From positions 1-39,835 of the forward strand of contig JAGQKG010000006.1 in assembly GCA_020430245.1 (NCBI GenBank): a DNA stretch of 39,835 bases. Reading direction: 5' to 3'. The number at the start of each line of letters is the position of its first letter. Positions within the stretch are counted from its first letter, which is position 1. Under the pieces are notes generated by a model. That model ran no database searches. It was given only the letters and a program-made list of their open reading frames with translations, and was not told the origin of the DNA. Positions 28,975 through 36,716 of the stretch are shown one piece after another. The position numbers and the translations under genes were made by a program. The stretch comes from Nitrospira sp. Its GTDB lineage: Bacteria; Nitrospirota; Nitrospiria; Nitrospirales; UBA8639.

Positions 28975-29358
28975 ATGAGTGTCAAAAAAGGTAAAAAGAA
29001 GGAAAAAAAAGTTTTGCAGGTTGGGATCGTGCATATCATGGCTTCTTTCAATAATACCATTGTGACGATCACGGATATGACCGGTGGGGCTGTAACATGG
29101 GCTAGTGCAGGTAGTCAGGGATTTAAGGGATCGAGAAAAAGTACTCCATTTGCCGCTACGCGTGCCGGTGAAGTGGCTGCAAAAAAGGCCATGGAGTTTG
29201 GCCTTCGACAAGTGGATGTCTATGTGAATGGACCAGGATCTGGACGAGAAGCCGCAGTGAGAGCACTTCAATCTGCTGGTTTGCGAGTCAACTTGATTCG
29301 TGATGTGACGCCGATTCCCCATAATGGGTGCCGGCCTCCAAAACGAAGGCGAGTGTAG
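28975..29358 (+). CDS. rpsK: 30S ribosomal protein S11
   Basis: S11 sits on the platform and shapes the mRNA exit and E site. The 127-residue protein has a Lys-rich N-terminus (KKGKKKEKK), then [20 protein letters not shown] and [20 protein letters not shown], and ends [16 protein letters not shown], the highly conserved C-terminus. The Asn-Gly in PHNGCRPPK is where isoaspartate forms in E. coli S11. AAAGGGATATTGC precedes the ATG. Confidence 0.97.
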   Translation: MSVKKGKKKEKKVLQVGIVHIMASFNNTIVTITDMTGGAVTWASAGSQGFKGSRKSTPFAATRAGEVAAKKAMEFGLRQVDVYVNGPGSGREAAVRALQSAGLRVNLIRDVTPIPHNGCRPPKRRRV

Positions 29359-29422
29359 TTTCTTATAGGGATTTTATTGGATTACCGGTTTTTCGTGAAT
29401 TGGAGATAGGGGGAGAAAGTCC

Positions 29423-30052
29423 ATGGCCAAATATACTGGTCCTGTATGTCGGTTATGTCGGCGTGAAGGGGTAAAGCTATTTTTAAAAGGGACCAGGTGT
29501 ATGACTGAGAAATGCGCAATTGAGCGCCGCAGTTATCCGCCTGGACAGCATGGTCAGTCACGGCGAGGCCGTGCGACGGAATACGGTACTCAGCTTAGGG
29601 AAAAACAAAAGTTACGGCGTGTGTATGGTATGCAGGAACGACAATTCCTCAATACCTACCACCAAGCTGTTCGCCGAAAGGGAATTACGGGCGAGCATTT
29701 GTTGAGCCTGCTTGAACGGAGACTTGATAATGTTGTCTATCGCCTAGGGTTTGCTTCATCACGTGGCCAAGCCAGGCAGTTGGTCAATCATGGCCATGTG
29801 ATCTTGAATGGCCGAAAAGTCACTATTGCTTCGGTAACGGTCAATGTTGGGGATATTATCGAGATTAAGGAAAAGAGTCGCCAGCTTGCACCGGTCCAAG
29901 CCGCTCTAGAAACTACTAGTGGCCGAGGAGTGCCGAATTGGTTAGAGATGGAGCGAAATTTATTAAAGGGTACCGTCCAAGCCATTCCCACTAAACAGGA
30001 CATTGATGTATTGGTCAATGAACAAATTGTAGTGGAGCTGTATTCACGGTAG
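29423..30052 (+). CDS. rpsD: 30S ribosomal protein S4, zinc-binding form
   Basis: S4 nucleates 30S assembly and helps unwind mRNA at entry. The 209-residue protein starts MAKYTGPVCRLCRREGVKL. C9, C12, C26 and C31 form a zinc site, the cysteine-containing version of S4. The S4 RNA-binding fold at about residues 98-160 includes ERRLDNVVYRLGFASSRGQA and the VNHGHVILNGRKV strand. AGGGGGAGAAAG precedes the ATG. Its neighbour rpoA follows after 82 bases. Confidence 0.97.
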   Translation: MAKYTGPVCRLCRREGVKLFLKGTRCMTEKCAIERRSYPPGQHGQSRRGRATEYGTQLREKQKLRRVYGMQERQFLNTYHQAVRRKGITGEHLLSLLERRLDNVVYRLGFASSRGQARQLVNHGHVILNGRKVTIASVTVNVGDIIEIKEKSRQLAPVQAALETTSGRGVPNWLEMERNLLKGTVQAIPTKQDIDVLVNEQIVVELYSR

Positions 30053-30134
30053 ATTGTACTGCCGGAGATAGAGCGGATGTTGCGAATTGATCACTTACAT
30101 GGCCTCGGGACCAAGAAAGGGAGACGCGATCCTT

Positions 30135-31121
30135 ATGATAAATAGCATGAAGGATTTCCAAATACCAACGAAGCTGGAATTGGAAAAAGACACTGCTTCA
30201 CCTACTTATGGTAAGTTTACAGCTGAGCCATTTGAACGAGGCTTTGGAACCACTATGGGGAATTCCCTCAGGCGGGTTTTACTTTCTTCGCTTCCTGGGG
30301 CAGCTGTCACTTCTGTAAAAATTGAAGGAGTGTATCATGAGTTTTCGACCATACCAGGTGTAACCGAGGATGTTACCATTCTCATTTTGAACATTAAGGC
30401 ATTACGGTTGCATTTACATTCCGATAAGGCTAAGGCGATACGTTTGAAAAAGAAGGGGCCAGGAGAAGTATTGGCGGCAGATTTTTCCGTAGATCCTGAT
30501 GTGGTAATTTTGAATCCAGATTTTCATATTGCCACGTTAGATAAAGATGGGATGTTAGATATTGAACTTATTGTGAAGCCAGGACGTGGGTATGTCCCGG
30601 CAGAACGAAATAAGGAAGAGGGATTGCCAATAGGGGTCATTCCAGTAGACTCCGTTTTTTCTCCAATTAAACGGGTTAATTTCAGTGTGGAAAGTGCTAG
30701 GGTTGGTCGAATTACGGATTACGATAAACTGAACTTGGAAGTATGGACGGACGGAAGTATATCTCCAGAGGAAGCTGTTACAGCAGCAGCAGGAATTCTT
30801 CGCGACCATCTGGATATTTGCCTGCCATCCGAGGAGAGAGGTGAGCCAGCTGAAGAAGAGGGTGGAGATGAGAGCAAGATGTTGATTAATCAACATTTGT
30901 TTCGAAGTGTGAATGAATTAGAACTGTCGGTTCGGGCTGCCAATTGTCTAAAAAATGCTAACATTAAGTCTATAGGTGATTTAGTTCAAAAAAGCGAAAA
31001 TGAAATGTTGAAGACCAAAAACTTTGGGAAAAAATCCTTAAATGAAATCAAAGAGGTCTTGGCGGAAATGGGATTGGCCTTAGGAACCAAAGTGAGCGAA
31101 GTAACAGAATCCCATACCTAA
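30135..31121 (+). CDS. rpoA: DNA-directed RNA polymerase subunit alpha
   Basis: The alpha dimer nucleates RNA polymerase assembly and contacts activators and UP elements. The 328-residue protein has the N-terminal assembly domain ([40 protein letters not shown]) and a C-terminal DNA-binding domain ([38 protein letters not shown]). An acidic linker of about 20 residues, rich in Glu and Gly, joins them. I place the start at ATG 30135, giving [15 protein letters not shown], which resembles family N-termini. GGGAG lies 11 bases upstream. The longer frame from 30087 adds 16 atypical residues. Confidence 0.96.
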   Translation: MINSMKDFQIPTKLELEKDTASPTYGKFTAEPFERGFGTTMGNSLRRVLLSSLPGAAVTSVKIEGVYHEFSTIPGVTEDVTILILNIKALRLHLHSDKAKAIRLKKKGPGEVLAADFSVDPDVVILNPDFHIATLDKDGMLDIELIVKPGRGYVPAERNKEEGLPIGVIPVDSVFSPIKRVNFSVESARVGRITDYDKLNLEVWTDGSISPEEAVTAAAGILRDHLDICLPSEERGEPAEEEGGDESKMLINQHLFRSVNELELSVRAANCLKNANIKSIGDLVQKSENEMLKTKNFGKKSLNEIKEVLAEMGLALGTKVSEVTESHT

Positions 31122-31143
31122 CTTTTTTCAAAGGACGTGTATT

Positions 31144-31539
31144 GTGCGCCATCGAAAACGCGGAAGACAATTAGGGAGAAACAGCAAGCATCGTTTGGCG
31201 TTATTCAGAAATTTGGTGACATCACTCATGGAACATGAGCGAATTGAAACCACGGAAGCCAAAGCGAAAGAACTACGTGGGATCACCGATAAATTGATTA
31301 CGCTGGGTAAGCAAGGAACTCTTCAAGCCAGACGTGGGGCCTTGCGCGTATTGAGAACGAAGCAAACAGTTCAAAAACTCTTTGATGATGTTGCCAAGCG
31401 TTTCCCTGAGCGGAGCGGTGGGTATACAAGGATTATTAAAACTCGCCAACGACCAGGCGATGCTGCAAAGCTGGTAGCTATTGAATTGGTCGAAAAAGGC
31501 AATGGGTCTGAGAATGTAGTTTCTTCCCCATCCAGTTAG
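31144..31539 (+). CDS. rplQ: 50S ribosomal protein L17
   Basis: L17 lies near the tunnel exit. The 131-residue protein starts at GTG with [20 protein letters not shown], then [20 protein letters not shown] and [20 protein letters not shown], and has a short Ser-rich tail. AAAGGACGTGTATT precedes the start. It is the last gene of the supercluster, and the first clear terminator lies about 90 bases after it. Confidence 0.97.
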   Translation: MRHRKRGRQLGRNSKHRLALFRNLVTSLMEHERIETTEAKAKELRGITDKLITLGKQGTLQARRGALRVLRTKQTVQKLFDDVAKRFPERSGGYTRIIKTRQRPGDAAKLVAIELVEKGNGSENVVSSPSS

Positions 31540-31626
31540 GAATGGACAGGACTTAGGATTTTACAATTATATTTCTTCCTGCTTCCGTTTCTCCAGTATA
31601 GTTTCTTCTCTCCTCCTTCATTATTT

Positions 31627-31680
31627 CACAGGGTTAAGGTCTTTTATTTACTTGGCCTAGACCCTGTGCTATTCTTTTTT
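31627..31680 (+). terminator. Rho-independent-type terminator ending the ribosomal supercluster
   Basis: CACAGGGT (31627-31634) pairs perfectly with ACCCTGTG (31661-31668). The stem can extend inward through AGG/CCT after a mismatch. A T-rich tract, CTATTCTTTTTT, follows to 31680. The loop is long at about 26 bases, so the hairpin is less compact than the textbook form. The position, 88 bases after rplQ and before lptC, fits the end of the operon. A pyrimidine-rich stretch lies between rplQ and the stem. Confidence 0.7.
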
Positions 31681-31726
31681 ATGGGTTTTTTACCCTAAGG
31701 GTGGTTTTTCGACCGAGCAAACATTA

Positions 31727-32305
31727 ATGCAATTTTATGGTACGCGGGCCATTTTAACTCTGCTTGTTTTAGGTATGGCAGTATTTATCGGATATCGTGT
31801 GGTGAATCATATGCAAACGCGAAGCCAAGAAAGCACTTCTGTGACATTAGAAGAACAGCAAGGTGTAGATGCGTGGATTCATGGGTTTACTTATCGCCAA
31901 ACTCGATCTGGATCCACAAAATGGGTCGTAAACGCGAATCAGGCTAAAGTGTTTGATAAAGAGGATGTAGCCAAATTGGAGGTGGTTCAGGTGCGGCTTT
32001 TCGATAGTGCATTTCAGAAAGAACAATTGCAGATTACCTCTGAAGAAGGTGTAATAAATACTTCCAATAATGACTTTGAGCTAGTGAGCAAAAATGAGAA
32101 AACGGTAATGACTTTTGAGTCTGGTTTTCAAGTTTTTTCAGATAGATTGACCTGGAACGAACAAGCGCGACAGATTCATACCACGGACCAGGTGACAATT
32201 AAGGGAGATGGGTTAATCATCACTGGAACAGGATTAGAGGGGGACGTGGATAAGAATGAATTTCATTTACTCGAGAATGTTCGTGCTGAGGTGGTGTCGC
32301 CATAA
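31727..32305 (+). CDS. lptC: LPS export protein LptC
   Basis: LptC is a bitopic inner-membrane protein that passes lipopolysaccharide from LptB2FG to LptA. The 192-residue protein has one N-terminal membrane helix (about residues 8-25, ILTLLVLGMAVFIGYRVV) and then a periplasmic beta-jellyroll domain. The repeat pattern (KVFDKEDVAKLEVVQVRLFD, FEVSDRLTWNEQARQIHTTD-like strands) is typical of LptA/LptC folds. Length and the LptA-LptB neighbours support the call. It starts at ATG after a terminator and likely has its own promoter, which I could not define. Confidence 0.9.
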   Translation: MQFYGTRAILTLLVLGMAVFIGYRVVNHMQTRSQESTSVTLEEQQGVDAWIHGFTYRQTRSGSTKWVVNANQAKVFDKEDVAKLEVVQVRLFDSAFQKEQLQITSEEGVINTSNNDFELVSKNEKTVMTFESGFQVFSDRLTWNEQARQIHTTDQVTIKGDGLIITGTGLEGDVDKNEFHLLENVRAEVVSP

Positions 32306-32829
32306 GAGTTTCGTCGCCGATCTCACTTGGGTGGTCGATATTCTGGATAATTTTTGTTCTTGGCCCCATCGTAGGAAGAGGAGAAGAACCGAAAACCTCT
32401 ACGGTCATTACTTCCAATAGGATGACGGCCAATAGCGAAAAGAACCAAGCAATTTTTCAGGGTTCGGTCAAAATGGTTCAAGGCGAACTGGTGGTACATT
32501 CCGATGTGATGATCGTGTATTTTAAGGAAAAGGCACTCTCGGAACCCTCTTCCACCACAACTTCGGGAGCCAAATCAGAATCTGGGAAAGAAATTAGTTA
32601 TATCGAAGCGAAGGGGAGGGTTAGAATTGAAAAAGGGGAGAGCCGAGCTACAAGTCAACATGCCTTGTATTACAAAGCGGAGGAAAAGGTTATCTTGACG
32701 GGATCTCCCGTGGCCTGGCAGGCCGGGACCAGGATTAGTGGTCCAAAGATGACCATGTTTTTAAAAGAAAACCGAAGTGTGGTGGAAGGTGGAACCCAAG
32801 TGATTATTGATGAATCAGAGGAAAAGTAA
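32302..32829 (+). CDS. lptA: LPS transport periplasmic protein LptA, apparent AUA start
   Basis: LptA forms the periplasmic bridge that carries lipopolysaccharide to the outer membrane. The mature part is clear: a Asn-Arg-Met-Thr-Ala strand followed by AIFQGSVKMVQGELVVHSD and the LptA-type repeat ALYYKAEEKVILTGSPVAWQ. The first ATG (32422) would leave a 135-residue protein without signal peptide. Reading upstream in phase, the frame stays open to 32290 and encodes a hydrophobic export signal (SIFWIIFVLGPIVG). Yet it has no ATG, GTG or TTG. ATA at 32302 is best placed: GAGGTGG (32288-32294) is seven bases upstream and ATAA overlaps the lptC stop. That gives 175 residues, the family norm. A G-to-A change from an ATGA overlap is likely. 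Confidence 0.8.
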   Translation: MRVSSPISLGWSIFWIIFVLGPIVGRGEEPKTSTVITSNRMTANSEKNQAIFQGSVKMVQGELVVHSDVMIVYFKEKALSEPSSTTTSGAKSESGKEISYIEAKGRVRIEKGESRATSQHALYYKAEEKVILTGSPVAWQAGTRISGPKMTMFLKENRSVVEGGTQVIIDESEEK

Positions 32830-32933
32830 AGATTGCCAAGGATGTCAAATTGGATCCCTTGGGTCATTTAGAGTATTTCATCGTGCTTACACAAAATGTT
32901 TTTTCAATGGTGGCTGAAAGGGATGGTCCAGCC

Positions 32934-32949
32934 AATTCATGATTGAATT
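32934..32949. repeat. Short inverted repeat in the lptA-lptB gap
   Basis: AATTCA (32934-32939) and TGAATT (32944-32949) form a perfect palindrome around TGAT in the 209-base gap between lptA and lptB. It could be an operator or a small stem. A weaker CCAAGG/CCTTGG pair lies just after lptA. I see no convincing promoter and no gene in the gap. Confidence 0.3.
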
Positions 32950-33038
32950 GAATGGCAGGATGCCTGGTAGGAGATCGTCAAGTTGAGTTCCAGGATTCGT
33001 TATGATCAGTAACAGCAGATTGAATTTAAGGAACTCCA

Positions 33039-33791
33039 ATGCCTGAAGCACTGGCGAAGTCTCTTCATAAAATTTTCGCCAAGGATTTAAAAAAGAGTTT
33101 TAAAGGTCGCCAGGTTGTTAGAGGCGTCAGTTTGGAATTGTTGGGAGGAGAAGTTGTTGGCCTTCTTGGACCTAATGGTGCTGGTAAGACTACAATCTTC
33201 GATATGGTCGTAGGGCTCTGTCAACCAGACCATGGGGAAATATTTCTCAATAACCATGAAATAACTGCCCTGCCGATGTACAAGCGGGCGAGGCGAGGAA
33301 TTGGGTACTTGCCCCAAGAAGCTTCAATTTTTCGTCGGCTTTCTGTTGAGGATAATGTGTTAGCTGTCTTGGAGACATTAGATCTCTCCACGTCTACACG
33401 AAAGGCCAGATTAGATGAATTGTTGGAGGAATTGGATTTGGCTCGGCTTCGTACGCATGGTTCCTATACCCTCTCAGGTGGAGAACGCCGACGCTTGGAG
33501 ATTACGCGAGCGTTAGCTACGAACCCAAAGTTTTTACTCCTAGATGAGCCCTTTGCCGGCATTGATCCAATTGCGGTAGGAGATATTCAAGATATTTTGA
33601 CTAGTTTGAAAAAGAAAAATATCGGCATTCTGATTACAGACCACAATGTCCAAGACACGCTTTCCATTACCGACCGAGCCTATATAATAAGCGAAGGAAC
33701 GATTTTAGAAAGTGGTCCACCTGATGTCATTGTAAACAGTCCAAAGGCCAGGGCTGTCTATCTGGGCGAACGCTTCAAAATGTTCCAATAA
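33039..33791 (+). CDS. lptB: LPS export ABC transporter ATP-binding protein LptB
   Basis: LptB is the cytosolic ATPase that powers LPS extraction with LptF and LptG. The 250-residue protein has every ABC motif: Walker A GPNGAGKT (44-51), Q-loop Gln93 in YLPQEASIF, signature LSGGE (145-149), Walker B LLLDE (166-170) and the H-loop His202 in ITDHNV. YLPQEASIFRRLSV is characteristic of LptB over other ABC subunits. LptF and LptG, the membrane partners, are not in the window. rpoN follows after 20 bases, a conserved pairing. Confidence 0.95.
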   Translation: MPEALAKSLHKIFAKDLKKSFKGRQVVRGVSLELLGGEVVGLLGPNGAGKTTIFDMVVGLCQPDHGEIFLNNHEITALPMYKRARRGIGYLPQEASIFRRLSVEDNVLAVLETLDLSTSTRKARLDELLEELDLARLRTHGSYTLSGGERRRLEITRALATNPKFLLLDEPFAGIDPIAVGDIQDILTSLKKKNIGILITDHNVQDTLSITDRAYIISEGTILESGPPDVIVNSPKARAVYLGERFKMFQ

Positions 33792-33811
33792 CGAGGAAGT
33801 GGGTTTCTGCA

Positions 33812-35329
33812 ATGGATCTTCGGTTAGACCTTCGATTATCTCAAAAGTTGGTGATGACTCCCCAACTGCAACAAGCGATTAAGCTGTTGCAACTCTCTCG
33901 TTTAGAACTTCAGCAAGTGCTGGCTCAACATTTGGTAGAAAATCCCCTCTTAGAAGATTTGGCATTGGAATCCCAGGATGAAGAGATTTCAGTAGGGGAG
34001 GAGCACTCAGAGCGGGCGAAAGAGCCTGATACCGAAAGTGAGGCTTCAGGTGAGGTTGCAGAGGATCAACCAACCGTCAAGGAAGGTGAGCCCTTGTCCT
34101 CCGAAGAGTGGGATAATATTTTAGGGAATGACTGGCGACCGGCTCAGCGAGATGAGGCCTATTCGGGAGATGAAGAGTTTCCTTCATATGAACAAACCCT
34201 CACCAAACCGACTTCTCTTGAAGAGCATCTAGATTGGCAGCTTCGGCTCTCTTCTCTCGCAGGTGATGATCGGGACATTGGTAGAATAATTATTGGAAAT
34301 TTGGATGAAGACGGGTATATGCGCGTGCCTCTTCCCGAATTAGCTGAAGACGCCAAATGCTCTGTTGAGCATGTGGAAGGGGTGCTCCGCCAGATTCAGC
34401 AGTTTGATCCTCCAGGAGTTGCGGCTCGGGATTTGGCAGAATGTTTATTGATCCAACTAGACCATCTACAACATGATGAGACTGATCTCATCTCTCATCT
34501 GCACGCTGCGGTGCCAATGGATGTGGTGGCTGCTATTTTGAAAGATCATTTAGTTGATCTTCAGAAAAAACGGTATCAGGCTATCGCCAAAACATTGAGT
34601 GTGACCCTAGATGAAGTCTATGAAGCTGTTCGGGTGATAGAGAGTCTAGAACCGAAACCGGGTCGACCCTATTTTTCGGATAGTAACTCGATTATTATTC
34701 CAGATGTTTACGTGGTGAAATATGAAGGGGAGTGGGTTGTGCTGTTGAATGATGATGGTCTCCCTCGATTGAGAATTAGTCCGTATTATCGAAGACTCCT
34801 TTCCCACTCTGGAGAAGATGCTGGGAACACGAAAAATTACCTTGAGGAAAAATTGAAAGGTGCACAATGGATTATTCGGAGCATTGATCAGCGGAACAAA
34901 ACGATTGTGAAAGTCGTTAAAAGCCTTGTGAAGTTTCAAGAAGCGTTTTTGGAAAAAGGGATTCAGTATCTTCGGCCATTAGTCTTGAAACAAGTGGCCG
35001 AAGATGTGGGTATGCATGAGTCAACCATAAGCCGGGTAACGACCAATAAATATTTGCATTGCCCTCAGGGTATTCTTGAACTGAAATTCTTTTTTAATGC
35101 CGGGATTCAGCGTGCTGACAACCGTGGAGAGGATATGTCCTCAGTGACTGTTCGTGAGATGATCCGGGAAATGGTGGCACAGGAAGATGCAGCCAATCCG
35201 TTGAAAGATCAGGAAATCGTCTCCAGACTCCGGCATAAGAATATATTGATTGCTCGTCGAACTGTAGCTAAATATCGAGCTGAATTACATATTTCTTCTG
35301 CTAGCCAGCGAAAACGAATTCCCACATAA
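33812..35329 (+). CDS. rpoN: RNA polymerase sigma-54 factor
   Basis: Sigma-54 directs RNA polymerase to -24/-12 promoters and needs an AAA+ activator. The 505-residue protein has the Gln/Leu-rich region I (LSQKLVMTPQLQQAIKLLQL), an acidic region II (about residues 52-110), the core-binding part, the helix-turn-helix with MHESTISRVTTNKYL, and the RpoN box ARRTVAKYRAEL near the end. All functional regions are intact. The ATG is preceded by GAGGAAG. No -24/-12 promoter was recognised in the window, and activators are not encoded here. Confidence 0.97.
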   Translation: MDLRLDLRLSQKLVMTPQLQQAIKLLQLSRLELQQVLAQHLVENPLLEDLALESQDEEISVGEEHSERAKEPDTESEASGEVAEDQPTVKEGEPLSSEEWDNILGNDWRPAQRDEAYSGDEEFPSYEQTLTKPTSLEEHLDWQLRLSSLAGDDRDIGRIIIGNLDEDGYMRVPLPELAEDAKCSVEHVEGVLRQIQQFDPPGVAARDLAECLLIQLDHLQHDETDLISHLHAAVPMDVVAAILKDHLVDLQKKRYQAIAKTLSVTLDEVYEAVRVIESLEPKPGRPYFSDSNSIIIPDVYVVKYEGEWVVLLNDDGLPRLRISPYYRRLLSHSGEDAGNTKNYLEEKLKGAQWIIRSIDQRNKTIVKVVKSLVKFQEAFLEKGIQYLRPLVLKQVAEDVGMHESTISRVTTNKYLHCPQGILELKFFFNAGIQRADNRGEDMSSVTVREMIREMVAQEDAANPLKDQEIVSRLRHKNILIARRTVAKYRAELHISSASQRKRIPT

Positions 35330-35462
35330 GTTTTACAGCGAACCTCCGGCCTTAGGCCTAATTGGGGATATTGCAGATAATTGTTCTCATTGAGTTGCTG
35401 GTTCCTGCTAACCTCGTTGGCCAATGAATAGATTTATGCCGGATGATTGTGGAAGCTTAATG

Positions 35463-36380
35463 ATGCCGAACGAAATCCCTGGGTCTTCTTTGAAAAATAA
35501 TCCATTGCCTCTTCAATTGATGATGGTGACGGGGACATCGGGATCTGGCAAAACCCAAGCTTTAAAGTGTTTGGAAGATTTAGGTTTTTTCTGTGTGGAT
35601 AATCTTCCCCCGGCCTTATTTCAAAAATTCACTGAATTGTGTATCCAGCCAGACAAAGATGTGAAGAAGGTGGCCTTGGGTATTGATATTCGTGAACGAG
35701 CTTTTTTTGAAGATTTATTGAGCAATCTCGAAGCTTTGCAAAGTGATGGCTGTCAGGTTGAATTGCTCTTTTTAGAGGCACATGATGATATTTTAGTCAG
35801 GCGTTTTTCTGAATCACGGCGTCCGCATCCACTGCTCCCACATCGGCCAATTATTGAGGGCATTCAATTAGAGCGTGAGCGGTTACAAAGTCTACGGGCT
35901 AGAGCTCATCGCGTGCTGGATACATCAGAGTTTTCCGTCCACGATCTCAAAGCCTGGATTATTAAACATTATCGAGAGCGGGGTGAAGGACAAGCCCTGA
36001 AAATTAGTCTCATGAGTTTTGGTTATAAATTCGGGGTGCCCTTCGATGTGGATATGGTGTTTGATGTTCGATTCCTCCGGAATCCTCATTTTGTACCTGA
36101 CCTTCAGCCGTTAACGGGAGAGCACGTCGATATTCAACGATTTGTCTTAGACACGAGGGAAGCTAAAGTCTTTCTGGAGCATTTGAAGGAATTATTTGCT
36201 TTTTTGTTGCCATTGTTCGAAAGGGAACAACGAAGTTATGTCACCGTTGCTTTCGGGTGTACGGGTGGGCGACATCGTTCGGTGGCGATCGTCCTATACA
36301 TGAAAAATACCTTGAAATCATTGGGCTATGACGTCACGATTCACCATCGAGAAATAACGATAGAAGCTTCATCAGGATAG
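35463..36380 (+). CDS. rapZ: RNase adapter protein RapZ (nucleotide-binding YvcJ family)
   Basis: RapZ-family proteins bind nucleotides. In E. coli RapZ guides RNase E to the GlmZ small RNA in amino-sugar control, and homologues elsewhere have less clear roles. The protein has a Walker A motif GTSGSGKT (24-31), VDNLPPALF, the FLEAHDDILVRRFSESRRPH segment, and the C-terminal domain with GCTGGRHRSVAI, a family hallmark. Start choice is uncertain. ATG 35463 has GGAAG seven bases upstream and gives 305 residues; ATG 35424 would add 13 residues and lacks a site. hpf and ptsN, usual neighbours between rpoN and rapZ, are absent. Confidence 0.92.
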   Translation: MPNEIPGSSLKNNPLPLQLMMVTGTSGSGKTQALKCLEDLGFFCVDNLPPALFQKFTELCIQPDKDVKKVALGIDIRERAFFEDLLSNLEALQSDGCQVELLFLEAHDDILVRRFSESRRPHPLLPHRPIIEGIQLERERLQSLRARAHRVLDTSEFSVHDLKAWIIKHYRERGEGQALKISLMSFGYKFGVPFDVDMVFDVRFLRNPHFVPDLQPLTGEHVDIQRFVLDTREAKVFLEHLKELFAFLLPLFEREQRSYVTVAFGCTGGRHRSVAIVLYMKNTLKSLGYDVTIHHREITIEASSG

Positions 36381-36716
36381 TTTTTTCTTCTTTGAATAGA
36401 TTTTTCGCCAGAATCAGTTCCTACATTCCAGAAATTTCTGCATTTAAAATCCCTTCTTTTTTATCTTAGTCCTTTTCGGAATCAAAGATTCCGCCCCACT
36501 TAATTGAGCAGTCTTGAATCCTTGAGCCATTCCTGATATTAGGGAATGCAACTCGCGGTAGCGTGCTAACATATGGTGAGTATCTCCAGGTTAAACGGTT
36601 AACACATCTAGGTAAAAACATGACATCATATTGGGGGATGGCATTTATAGGGAGAATCCCGATAAAACTCATTAGAGGTCAAGGGCCCGTTGCCAATTAT
36701 TGTTGGACTGAAAAAG
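36381..36716. other. 336-base intergenic region before the pil cluster
   Basis: No gene is supported here. It holds a perfect seven-base stem, CGGAATC/GATTCCG (36477-36493, three-base loop), without a T-run after it. It also holds a possible promoter at 36514-36542. A small open frame at 36563-36871 overlaps pilM in another phase and looks random. No tRNA or riboswitch was recognised. Confidence 0.6.
36514..36542 (+). promoter_or_regulatory. Candidate sigma70-type promoter for pilMNOP
   Basis: TTGAAT (36514-36519) and TATTAG (36537-36542) are 17 bases apart, each with four matches of six to consensus. They lie about 175 bases ahead of the pilM start. No -24/-12 sigma54 element was found in the region, although rpoN is close by. 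Confidence 0.28.

Noticed and set aside
30087..30134. RpoA N-terminal extension of 16 residues
   Set aside because: The residues do not resemble RpoA, and ATG 30135 gives the family-like N-terminus with GGGAG upstream.
32422..32829. LptA starting at ATG 32422 (135 residues)
   Set aside because: It would lack a signal peptide and the first strand of the fold. The in-phase upstream region encodes a plausible export signal, so the true start is probably upstream at a non-standard codon.
35352..35361. Palindrome TTAGGCCTAA between rpoN and rapZ
   Set aside because: A ten-base palindrome alone is too short to support an operator or terminator call.
36477..36493. Perfect stem CGGAATC/GATTCCG after rapZ as a terminator
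   Set aside because: No T-run follows on the + strand. The T-rich stretch precedes the stem. It may be a terminator for nothing in this window, so it is kept only as a note.
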